This document shows, piece after piece, positions 11,807 through 21,945 of a stretch of DNA of 64,000 nucleotides. A model generated the notes under the pieces. The model had not been told where the DNA came from and searched no databases. It saw only the letters and a program-made list of their open reading frames with translations. Both the position numbers and the translations under genes were made by a program. Position 1 is the stretch's first letter; each line of letters opens with the position of its first letter. Origin of the DNA: Rhizophagus clarus (lineage: Eukaryota > Glomeromycota > Glomeromycetes > Glomerales > Glomeraceae); contig BLAL01000215.1 of NCBI GenBank assembly GCA_015698045.1, forward strand, positions 1,178,001 through 1,242,000, read 5' to 3'.

Positions 11807-12090
11807 TTCAAAATTTTTTGAGAATTATCTCAAAATTTGCGTTATTTCATATTATCGATTTATATTAACTAATAAAAAGAAAAATGATGGAATTTTGATG
11901 CATATTAAATTATCAAATGTTTCACCAAAAGTTTTTTTAAAATAATTTTAAGGCATTAAGTAAATATGTTATATACAAATTTTTCCTTGTTACAAAAAAT
12001 AGAAACATATTCGTTTTTTTTTATTCGATATATTTATGGGAGTGGTATTTCTTTAGAGGAATGTGATACTTTAAAAATCATCAAAATTTT
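11807..12090 (+). pseudogene. Relic of BTB(-BACK-TLDc) gene
   Basis: About 11807-11950 reads KKKNDGILMHIKLSNVSPKVF, matching the end of the BTB domain of the intact genes at 24914 and 34142 (KNKDNVLVHIKLSNILPEIF). After a gap of about 75 bp, 12028-12090 reads RYIYGSGISLEECDTLKIIK, matching the start of their exon 2 (YIYGG.LSL.E.D.). The gap falls exactly where both intact genes have their intron, but the acceptor AG is mutated. Stops follow and no BACK or TLDc domain remains. This is a third, decayed member of the local family. Confidence 0.7.
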
Positions 12091-13561
12091 GAGTAATCAG
12101 TGAATTAGAAATGCGAACTGGATATCCGAGACGGATTAAAAACGAACATTTACCTGATTATCCAGATTAATCAAATTGTACTATGCGTATATCCGATTAC
12201 GGATATGGTGTTGGCAGTATGTTTTTAATACCTGACGGCCTGACTTAGATATTAGATCGATCACATAAATTGCAAATGTATTGTATTATTGCGCAGGATC
12301 CTAAAACTAAGCAAGAAACTTTATATAAACAAATCCAAAAGACTAGAAGAATTTATATCTGTTTGAAAAATGGAAATTGACAAAATAAACCTATAATGAA
12401 TTCTATTTCGGAATTATTTGGTAGTTGAATTCAAATTATTATAGGACATTTCACAAAATTCAGTATGAAATTTACTAACGAACTCGAGGGCAAAGCCAGC
12501 AGAATACAATAGCTTTATTCCCGAAACCTCTCTCTCAAAACAATCAGAACATAGCTTCTACAAAGTCGTAAACAGTCACTCATCAGAACTTTTATATACT
12601 TCTGTATTAATAGCAAGAATTTCGGAATTTATTTCTATTTTAGCATAATACAGTAAGTTATATAATTTCTCTTCGCTCAAAACTCTCAAAATAAATCACG
12701 ATATACTATAGCGTAAACCAGCTATTTAAAAGTATTCGGTTAACTAAATATATTATAGTAACTCTAAATTCTTAAATTTGGGCTAAATTGTCAATTATTA
12801 CTATATAAGGAAATTTAAATTACTTCATCATTATATCGGAATTGCGAAGTCAATTACTAAATTCCGAATCCTTTCCGATAAGTCAAGGAAACCAAATTAT
12901 CCCCACGTTATTTTGGCATTTTTATTAGAAATATGTGCTCTTTTATTTTTTTTAAAAGTAAATTATATAACCTATTATACTTTTCAAAAATGCTTTTATA
13001 CTTTTTGTTCAAGAATATCAAAATTGAAATATTTAACAAAGTTTAAAAAGATACAAATCATATTTTGAAGTCTTTTTTAATTAATTTTATCAAATCATAT
13101 ATATGGCACAGGCAGTTAAATATGATCTAAAGTAAACCAATTTATTTAAATTCTGATGCATGATTTCTTCACCATGCAATTTATCTAATTCTATTATTAA
13201 CAAATTATATTGTACATATATGAATTCTAACTACTAATTAATAACTAAAAAAAGCTTTATACCTTTGGAAGAGGTTTCTTTCAATTATTTATGTAAGAAG
13301 TATGGTCTATCTGAATTCGCTCACTAATGAACAAATAATAAAATGAATATACAAAACAATTTGATACGTATTCAATCAATTGAGTTTACACAAAATGTAT
13401 TAATAATTAATTGCATAGCCTAAATTATAGGTAATTTCTATTATGCGGCAAAAGATGCAATTCTCGCTGAAATTAATAAATAATATACAAAGAATCAACC
13501 AATTAAGACGTATAGTTGAGTACGTAAGAAATATTTTTGAAGACTTTAATCTTGTTACGAT
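12091..13561. other. Intergenic region
   Basis: No supported gene is seen. The sequence is AT-rich and scattered with stops, and no terminal repeats were recognised. Confidence 0.4.
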
Positions 13562-14886
13562 TCATAATTTTTCAAGTACCAGACAGCCCTGATCAGGACC
13601 GGCCAAAATTAGCAATCCATATTACACAACGTGTTGTCATCTTGTTTCATATTAATGTGACAAAGCTTTAGCCTTTCCTTTATACTACAAGATAGGAAAA
13701 TTAATACTACATAAAGAGAATTAATTTTTATGCTACAAAATGGGAAAATTGAAATCTTTATGTTAACAAAATAAGAAAATTAAAATAAGTTTTTTATCTT
13801 CTTAGATTTTTCTTTGATGATAACAAAATAATCTACTTAGATTTTTCTCTGATTAGGACAAAATAAGCTTAGCACCTTCATTGATTTTTTCTTTATGCTG
13901 ATAAATAGATTTAAACTTTTCTTAGATCTTCAGCCCCAAGCAACACATAAGAAAGACGAGCAATAATAAGTAGATCCTTCTTTTTTTAGATAATGCGGGT
14001 TACGTTACGTAATTCCAGCCTTAACCGATCTCTTGTTACCCTGTTTTTTCTTTATGTTAACAAAATAAGTTAGCCTTTTTACTAGGACTCGAACAATATA
14101 TGAAAAAGTAATCCCTCAATTTTATCTTTTTATGTATTGCTTTGATCCTTTATGCTGACGAAGCAAATTTACGAACAATATGAAACAGGGTACTCAGATA
14201 TTATTTACCTTTTCTATGTATTGTTTCGACAAAATAAGTTCGTTCATGAATTTTTTAAAGTCCTCCGTGTTTCAAGATTGAATTGTATCGTTTCAAAGTT
14301 ATGTCAGCGTAATTCTAATGGAATCATGGTCACTATTGTCGAATTATTATATATATGGTGTCGATAGAACGTTTGAAAGATCAAAATATCATTTAATAAT
14401 TTTTTTTTTCATTTGAAAATTATAAAAAGCTTTAATTACCTTTATTAAAAATTTCAAATTCAATTAAAATGGCTTCCAAATTTCTTTATTTTCTTATGTT
14501 CTTGATGTTTGTTTCTTCCGTTTGGTCTGCTTGTAATCCTAATACTCCATGCAAATGTCCTAAAGGCCTTGCACAAGGAGAATACTGTGGGGGACAATTA
14601 CCTGGTAATTAAAAATTAAGAATTTCGTGTTCATATTCACATAATGTTAAAAAGATTTCATTTTACATTTTTTGGCTTCTTTTTAGGATGCAACAGGGTT
14701 GGAAGCGTTTTTGAATGTAGTCCTGCAGGTGATACTTGCGAATTTGGTCCACGCGACTCTTGCGCTCAATGTGGAAAATTACAGTGCACGATAAGCACGG
14801 TAATTAATATCAAAATTTTTGAATATTCTTCCTTTATTGCGATAAATCAAATTAACCAATTTTTTTTTCTTATTTGAAAATAGTAA
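13562..14886 (+). repeat. Left arm of a diverged inverted duplication
   Basis: From TACCAGACAGCCCT...GACCGGCC (about 13577) to the end of the secreted-protein gene, this stretch matches the reverse complement of about 20840-21945. The promoter (TATATATGGTGTCGATAGAACG, near 14350), coding exons and intron are strongly conserved. The distal 700 bp is conserved only in patches. That distal part is built of degenerate ~50-60 bp units with the core CTTTATGCTGACAAAATAAG, repeated at least six times between 13670 and 14170. Confidence 0.8.
14469..14886 (+). CDS. Small cysteine-rich secreted protein (copy 1)
   Basis: Exon 1 is 14469-14604, the 82-nt intron is 14605-14686 (GTAATT..TTTTAG), and exon 2 starts at 14687. 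The N-terminus MASKFLYFLMFLMFVSSVWS is a typical signal peptide, with cleavage expected before or after Ala21. The mature part has about ten Cys in a tight pattern: CNPNTPCKCPKG, EYCGG, then after the intron GCNRVGSVFECSP, DTCEFGPRDSCAQCGKLQC. Such small disulfide-rich secreted proteins are candidate apoplastic effectors or defensin-like proteins in mycorrhizal fungi. Function here is unknown and no family was recognised. The end is uncertain: a second intron 14800-14883 (GTAATT..AATAG) would add only a TAA at 14884-14886, while reading through gives a stop at 14877 after a hydrophobic tail. A TATATATGG box lies near 14348. Confidence 0.8.
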
Positions 14887-16525
14887 TTCACGAATAAATT
14901 TCATATCGAAATTATTTTTCTTTTTATTTTGACATTATACATCACTCTGTCCTATACGCGGTAAATAGCAATAGCTTTATGGTTTTTTATTTAGAATAGA
15001 ATATTATTATTGTGTATCATTAGGCATTTAATTAATAAAAATACTCTTATTAATATATTTTCTCATAAATGTGTAACTTTTTTGCGCGGTTATGTAGTAT
15101 GCTATTTTTTTTTTCGTCCTTAGGATTTAATAAAAACTCAATACTATAATCACAAACAGCAAAATACCATTCATAGTGCTGTGTACACTGTGAAGAATAA
15201 GAAAAGCTTAATTCTAGAAAAAAAATCAATTACAATTTATATCACTTAATATTGTATAATTTTATATAAGAAACAAATATAAATATAGGTTTCAATAAAG
15301 TTAATAATTTTTAAAAATATTTAATGTTTAGTAGTAGAGTTTTTTTAAAATTGTCGTTTACCTTATAATATTGCTTTCAGAATATTCTATGAAACAAAAC
15401 CTGTAATAAAAACAGATGGACATAAACTATCATTAAAAGGGAAATCTGTTGATCGTTGATCAATATTTTAAAAGGATAAGCTTAAATATGATAAATTAAT
15501 AATTAATCTGAAACATTTATGCGTCTCCATGCATGAACTTGAGTTAAGCCTATATAAAACTAATATTTTTAAGGTGAGTTTAAGTGAAACAAGTAAAATA
15601 GACATAGGTTACGCCGTATTTTTCTTTCTAAACGACAGAACGTGGACGGCCGTGATGAGACAAGTTTGTAGTAATCTATCGATTGAAAAACACCAATGTT
15701 TAAAAAAGATTACTTAGAAAATTATCGTTATGGAAACTCGGGATCTTTTAAATAATATAGCGAAAGGAATTTCGTAACATAATTACGAAGTCGTTACTGT
15801 GGTGTACTGACGTGTGATGTTGAGAGCTCTATTTTCCTGATTGAGTTAGTTGAAGATAATTATATAAATTAGGGGAGATAATGAATTTAAATGTACGTAA
15901 CACAACATATATATCAATACCGTGCATAAGCTGAAACATTATGATCATCATCAAAGAATTAACGACCCAAATTATAACTGAACAAGAAATTAAAGTTCGT
16001 TGTTGGAAACAGGGAACTAACAGAGACAATAACAACAAAGATTTGAAATTTGGAATCGATAATGATGAATACGAATATACTGAATGAATAACAAGAAACA
16101 ATGGAAACAATGGGAGTTATGTAGATTGGTTAGTCGGTATGTAAAACGTATAGTTATTTTAGTATATGTTTAACATAAAGAAACAGTGGACTAGTATTAC
16201 GATCTGTCCATCCGTCATATTTCAATGGGTATTTCGGATCGTAACACTAGGAATGGAAATCTGGAGCGAAAAAAGATAAACCCAAAACCTTGTTATTGGC
16301 TGACGATCACGTGGTGTAAACGAAACTCGTGCCGCGTTATCCTTTAAATAATAAACAGTGTGAATTATATATACGTTAATATTCTAATTTAAACAATTTA
16401 AATGTAACAAGAAAAAATTAAATAGGATTATTAAAATAAAAGTTTTTTTAATGAATAAATTTCCTATTAAATATACTGTACAAAATTATATTATATATTT
16501 AAGTTTTTTTTATATTTAATTATAT
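14887..16525. other. Intergenic region with one hairpin
   Basis: No supported gene is seen. Apparent readings at 15529-15717 and 15829-16110 have no recognisable domain and sit in noise. The only structure found is the inverted repeat at 16191-16250. Confidence 0.4.
16191..16250. repeat. Inverted repeat, 14-bp stem
   Basis: CTAGTATTACGATC (16191-16204) pairs with GATCGTAACACTAG (16237-16250) with one mismatch around a 32-nt loop, which itself contains CCAT and ATGG. It may be a foldback fragment or a cis element; no function is shown. Confidence 0.6.
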
Positions 16526-17463
16526 TACAGTCCCCGGCGAAAGTAATGGCGGTCAGTTTTTTTAATATAACACATAAATTTATAATTAAGTTATGAATTT
16601 TTTTTTTATTTTCAGAAAGAGAAGTCAAAAATACATATATTTTATTATTTAATAAATATTGGGTTTGACCTCTATCTGTATCAAAACATGCTTCAATTTG
16701 ATTTTGCATGCTATTATCGTTAATAACCTCACTATCAATAACTATGCTATTTTCGAAATTATTTCACAGCTTTCTAAATAAATTGAGAAATAGCTTGTAC
16801 TATTTTTTTCCTTTTTTTGCATTACCATTTTCTTAATATACTGCATCAAAAACAAACAAAAATTCTCATTGGGATTTGAGATCTGGGCTTTAAAATGAAC
16901 AAAAAAAAAATCATTATTGAAAGAAAAATTTTAAATATCATGGATATAATTATTTTATATCATCATAATAAAAAGCTTACCAATGGTCTAAAAAAACGTT
17001 TGATTAGTCAAAAATACACATATTTCAAAGTTATCATGATGAAAATTAAAAAAAATGTGAAATGATGATCATTTCGATTCTGGCAGTAATTTTTTATGAT
17101 ATAAGTTTAGTGTGACACTTTGAATAAAATATTCAGAATTTTGGCATTTTTTGTAAGAAAGGGATACATTGTTTTATAGGAATGCAAAAATTTCCAGTTC
17201 AATTAGAAATTTCCTAAAAGTTTGTTTCATGAAAAAGTTACCAGCTTCATAAGTAGAATTTATTGTAATAGAAACTATTGTGGGTAATAAAACAGAAATA
17301 ATGTCAGTAATTGAAATTACTTTTTTTTTATTGCTTTTTAAATGAGCATATCACTGCTGTTCAATTTGGTATAATAAGTAATGATTTAATCGAGGTAGTA
17401 ATGAAGTTATAACCAAATTAAGAAGCGGTATTCTCACCGCCATTACTTTCGCCCGGGACTGTA
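16526..17463. mobile_element. Tc1/mariner-like non-autonomous element
   Basis: The ends TACAGTCCCCGGCGAAAGTA (16526 on) and, on the other strand, TACAGTCCCGGGCGAAAGTA (17463 back) form 31-bp terminal inverted repeats (16526-16556 and 17433-17463) with two mismatches. CAGT ends next to TA are characteristic of Tc1/mariner elements with TA target duplication. The ~880 bp inside is AT-rich and has no transposase reading with a DDE signature, so the element is a MITE or an eroded copy. Its right end is only 2 bp from the stop codon of the F-box gene at 17466-18487, so it supplies that gene's 3' flank. Confidence 0.8.
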
Positions 17464-17465
17464 AA

Positions 17466-18487
17466 TTACCTATATCTGTAAAGTAATTTATTTTTAAAAT
17501 ATTTTCCATTCATGTTAAATTTGTTGTTTTTAATATAATTATTTCTCTTTGATTCATTGAAATTTTTATGATAATTACGTTTTAAGCGTAGTCCATCTTT
17601 AATATTCACTTTATTACAACGGCAAGTAGCCTCATTCTCAAGCCTTTGAATATGAAATTGAACTAATTGCTGTGCATTTTCAACATTATTAGTATTCGTA
17701 CAATTTTCATAAACCCAACATCTTCTATAAATCCAAGTAATACGATCCATCCAATCGCCAAAATCTCTATCAAACAAACTTGTGGAAAATATTGTTAATG
17801 AATCAAATGAAAATGGAGGATAACCAATTTTTTCTTCATTTAATTTACGTCGTTCAGCATACTCCATTAAAGAATCAGACACAAGTTTCTTATCATTCAA
17901 CCAAGATTGTAAATTTTCTTTTGATAAATTATTGTATTGAGAATATGCAAAAGCTATTTGTTCTGCCCAATAATATTTACCGATTCCATAATTGGTGTAT
18001 GGCATAACATTAATAAATTCCGACGGATATTTCATTTTAAGTGTTAATTCATGTCGACTATACAAAAAAAAAAAAAAATAGTACATGATTGGTTAGAAGA
18101 AATTTTAAATATTAATACTTTTTTTTTCTTTAAAGGATAATAAACTTACTATATGGTATTATTTATACGACATTCTTCACAACATCTAACTTCAAATTCC
18201 CAATAAATTTTACATTCCTTAATTTGTTTACAAATTTGACAACCTCGTTCCGTCATTAATAATTCAACATATTTTTTTTCAGTCATTCCTACTGGTGGAG
18301 GCATATCTTCTTTTGACATAAATTTTAAACGGGATTCTTTCCATATTTGTTGAGTAGAAAAAGAATTTGGAGCACATAAATATTCTTGAAATTTACGACA
18401 TACTTGAGAAAGTGCAAATAAATCAGTTGGTGACAAAAAAATGCAGAATTCAATAAAAAGCTCTGGTGGAAATTCTACGATAAGCAT
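17466..18487 (-). CDS. F-box protein with Cys-rich zinc-binding-like segment (copy 1)
   Basis: Exon 1 is 18487-18150 and exon 2 is 18057-17466. They are joined across a 92-nt intron (GTAAGT..TATAG), giving 309 residues. The start is the F-box: FPPELFIEFCIFLSPTDLFA, LSQVCRKFQEYL, IWKESRL (residues 5-55). Then comes MPPPVGMTEKKYVELLMTERGCQICK and a CxxC...RCCEEC cluster (residues about 85-110), a layout common in fungal F-box proteins where the Cys probably bind zinc. Exon 2 is a tyrosine-rich helical region ending in a basic Asn/Lys tail. F-box proteins recruit substrates to SCF ubiquitin ligases through Skp1; the target is unknown. A paralogue lies at 31943-32968 with the intron at the same place. 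The stop codon abuts the transposon at 16526-17463. Confidence 0.85.
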
Positions 18488-20839
18488 TTTTTAAGTATGC
18501 TGTCTATACATACACTACATGCACGCTATATATATTTATAATTTTTGTTATTAATGGTTATTATTGATCTTCAAAATGCATTATTACATACTATACATTT
18601 ATGCGCCAAATAAAAGCGTACCATTGTTCTTATCTGCTTGTTAGGTTAACAAAGGTAATTAAGTCAATAACTGATAACGTTAGTTAGTGTTGCAATTTCT
18701 TACAAATTTAAATGACAGCAATATACAACAACTCGTATATACTGTACTTGTTTTAAGGATTTAGAATGACCGGAGCTTTTGTTGTAGATCCGTGATACAA
18801 GACAACAATCACCGTCTAATTATATAATATAAGGATTCCATTAAAATAGCAATTAATACCGGTAATTTTCGTTACGATTTTTATTTTGTAATTTTTTTTT
18901 TCTCTTTGAATGTAGATCTTATCTTTTTTATTATGGTATTACCCTTTTCTTATGCTGCGTAAATATTGTACATTTAAAAAAAGAAAATTTCTTAATGAAT
19001 TAACGCAGTTCTCGTTGATCACATTGATTCATCCAATAATTCTAAATTCACCTGAAACGGTAAAACCAGCATGTTTTCCCGTACCCGGCTAACTTGCTAT
19101 GTACCCAAAAATCCCAGTAATATCAGTTGTAAATGAAAAAGCAACCCTTCCATTAAGAATTTCATCTAGATCAATTGAATTATAAATTTCCCCCTAAAGA
19201 TAAAAGCGCAATGGCTAACCAATATTACCAGGCGTAAGGATGGTAGACGAATGACTTGGTCATTTGTTATAATAATTATTACTTTGTCTTTTATTATCGT
19301 CTCCATAGTTCTTATTCGTCTATCTTTTAAATTTTCTTTTTAAATTGATTTTGCAAATCGAAAATTCTCTCCAAATTTTTACACTTATTTGTTTCTGTTC
19401 CTAGCAGTGAATCAATTGCCTTTTAAATAAGCACTTACATCTTGTTCAGTTATAATTATTGAATAGATAATTGCGTCAAAGTTTTTCCGATCTTTCATGT
19501 GACAAATTAATCGTCATCCTGGTTTTACTAGGAGATTGGCCACGTGACAATATATGTCGTATTACGCTTTATTATCTTCCCTAATTTATATAATTAAATA
19601 ATCGATTATTTCTTCTTAATTTCTAAACCAGGATTTTCATTTTCACAAAATTTTACATAATTTCTTGACTCCCTTTTTAGGGGAACAAAGCTTCGCATTT
19701 TGAAACGTCTTCTTTACGTCTCAATATTTTCATTTTCAAAGTCTCCTTTCATCATCTTCATAGTTATGTTCACCTTTTTAAAATTCTTTCAATTATAAGA
19801 TTCATATATTCCCCCATTTTTGAAATTCTTTCAATTATAAGATACATAATGCTGAATAAAAGATTTATCATCGTCCAAAGTCTCATAGTAACTTTATTGA
19901 TTGCGCTTAGAAAGGAAATATGGCGTAATCTGCGTCTGCTGCGCTTAACCCCGCCTTTTATAGTACTACTTAGATAAGCTTAACTCTGGTATTCATGCAA
20001 CCAAGATTGTGAGGCGGCATATTTAAGAATATTCATTTATTATTGATATTCATTAAGCTTTTCCTTTTTCCTTTTAAAATTATGATCAATATTCTAGAAA
20101 GACATTGGGCGTAAAAATCATTGATGTACGATGTGTATCAATACGTAAAATTGATGTAAATTTAAGAAATTATTGATTTTTCATCTAGACTCACGAAATG
20201 GAAGTATCATATAACTGTTTATAATTAATAAAAAAATAATTATTTTATTATTACAATTAAAAATTCTCTCTTTCATATATAACTGGTTAATAATGGTTAA
20301 TATGGGAAAAATCATTTGCGTAATAAATAATTAATTATTCGTTATAAAAGGTAAGTACTCTAATTTAAATAGAAATGAATTTCAATCTTCTTGTGTATTA
20401 CTACTTTAACAAGCTTTATTGATACCAATGGAATGCGATCTGGCTCGCAGCCGTTCAATTTAATGTGTATTGTACATGTATATTGTACATGTATTACGTA
20501 TGAGGATAAATAATGATATCGATGAACGAGAATAAGAAACGCAAAAATAATCATTGGTAATCAGTTTCTCTTACACGTTTAAATATTTAATAATAATAAA
20601 AAATAAATTTATTAATTAATGAAATAACATATCTAATGATAAATTAATATTATAATTTAATAAAATGTTATAAAGCTACAACTATATGTTTCGAGAACAA
20701 AAGTAAAAAAGAAAAGAAAAGAAAAAAAATTTCCCGATGTCGTAAGGAATCGTGAATTACTGTTTTCAAAAAAAAAAAAAAAAAAAAAATTGGTTGTTAA
20801 TTTATTGCAAAAGAAAAATATTAATAGCAAAATGAAAAT
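18488..20839. other. Intergenic region
   Basis: No supported gene is seen. A 64-residue reading at 20360-20554 has no recognisable domain. A pure A run of 23 lies near 20769-20791, at the edge of the inverted duplication. Confidence 0.4.
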
Positions 20840-21172
20840 TTAAACATTAATTACGCATTGTAATTTTCCACATTGAGCGCAAGAGTCGCGTGGACCAAAT
20901 TCGCAGGTGTCTCCTTGAGGACTACATTCAAAAACGCTTCCAACCCTGTTGCATCCTAAAAAGAAACCAAGAAATGTAAAATGAAATCTTTTTAACATTA
21001 TGTGAATATGACACGAAATTCTTAATTTTTAATTACCAGGTAATTGTCCCCCACAGTATTCTCCTTGTGCAAGACCTTTAGGACATGTACATGGGGTATT
21101 AGGATTGCAAGCAGACCAAACGGAAGAAACAAACATCAAGAACATAAGAAAATAAAGAAATTTGGAAGCCAT
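20840..21172 (-). CDS. Small cysteine-rich secreted protein (copy 2)
   Basis: Exon 1 is 21172-21037 (136 nt, the same length as copy 1), the intron is 20956-21036, and exon 2 is 20955-20840. The signal peptide is identical to that of copy 1. The mature part differs at only a few sites: PCTCPKG replaces PCKCPKG and ECSPQGDTC replaces ECSPAGDTC. All Cys are kept. Copy 2 lacks the 12 bases that in copy 1 follow the last TGC and precede the GTAATTAAT. Here translation runs into that old donor sequence and ends CVINV-stop. The two genes are therefore an inverted pair with different 3' gene structures. Secretion is predicted from the signal peptide; the role is unknown. Confidence 0.85.
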
Positions 21173-21945
21173 TTTAATTGAATTTGAAATTTTTAATAAA
21201 GATGAATAATAAAGTCGATTTCTTTCTATTTAATTTTACAAATAGAAAATATTAAATGATTTTGATCTTTCAACCGTTCTATCGAGACCATATATATAAT
21301 ACTTCGCAGTAGCACGAAATGATACACAAATTACATATTGGAAGTGCGATGACATAACTTGAAACTGAAGCAATTCTATTTTTGAAACACGGAGAGTCTT
21401 ATTAAAATAGATGATATAACCGATTTAACTTATTTTGTTAGCATATTAAGATCTATTTTTTAAGATGAAGAAACTAGATACATAAAAAGGCAATAATATA
21501 AAGCTGCCTTTCTATATATTATTTGAGCCTTAGTCTTATTTTGTCAGCATAAAGAAAAAATAGGATCCCGAGCGAATACATAAAAAGACAACAATTTAAA
21601 AGTTATTTTCTCATGTATTGTTCGGGTCCTGAGAAAATAGAAAAAGTTTAAACTTATTTTGCTAATATTAATAAAAGATTAAGGAGTGCTAAACTTAATT
21701 TGTCAGCGTGAGATAAAAAACTAAGAAAAGACTTAATATTTTATTTTAATTTTCCCGTTTTGTAACATAAAGTTAATTTACTTAATTAGTGACATAATTT
21801 TGATTATGTATGTCATTTTTTAATGCAAGTGATCATGTATCTAAGAATAAAACATTTTGATACAAATCATAGCTTTTTGTGTAATACAAATTGCTAAGTT
21901 TGGCCGGTCCCCGACCAAGGTTGTCTGGTATATGAAAAAAATTTG
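20840..21945 (-). repeat. Right arm of the inverted duplication
   Basis: This is the reverse-complement match of 13562-14886. The far end (GGCCGGTCCCCGACCAAGGT...GTCTGGTATATG, 21902-21934) mirrors the start of the left arm. The repeated TTATTTTGTCAGCATAAAG units (the reverse of the left-arm core) appear between about 21420 and 21770 in different number and order, so the units have been gained or lost independently since the duplication. Confidence 0.8.

Noticed and set aside
14152-14367. 71-residue reading upstream of secreted protein 1
   Set aside because: It lies in the repeated promoter region and is not conserved in the other arm of the duplication.
15829-16110. 93-residue minus-strand reading
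   Set aside because: Hydrophobic, no recognised family, in gene-poor AT-rich DNA.
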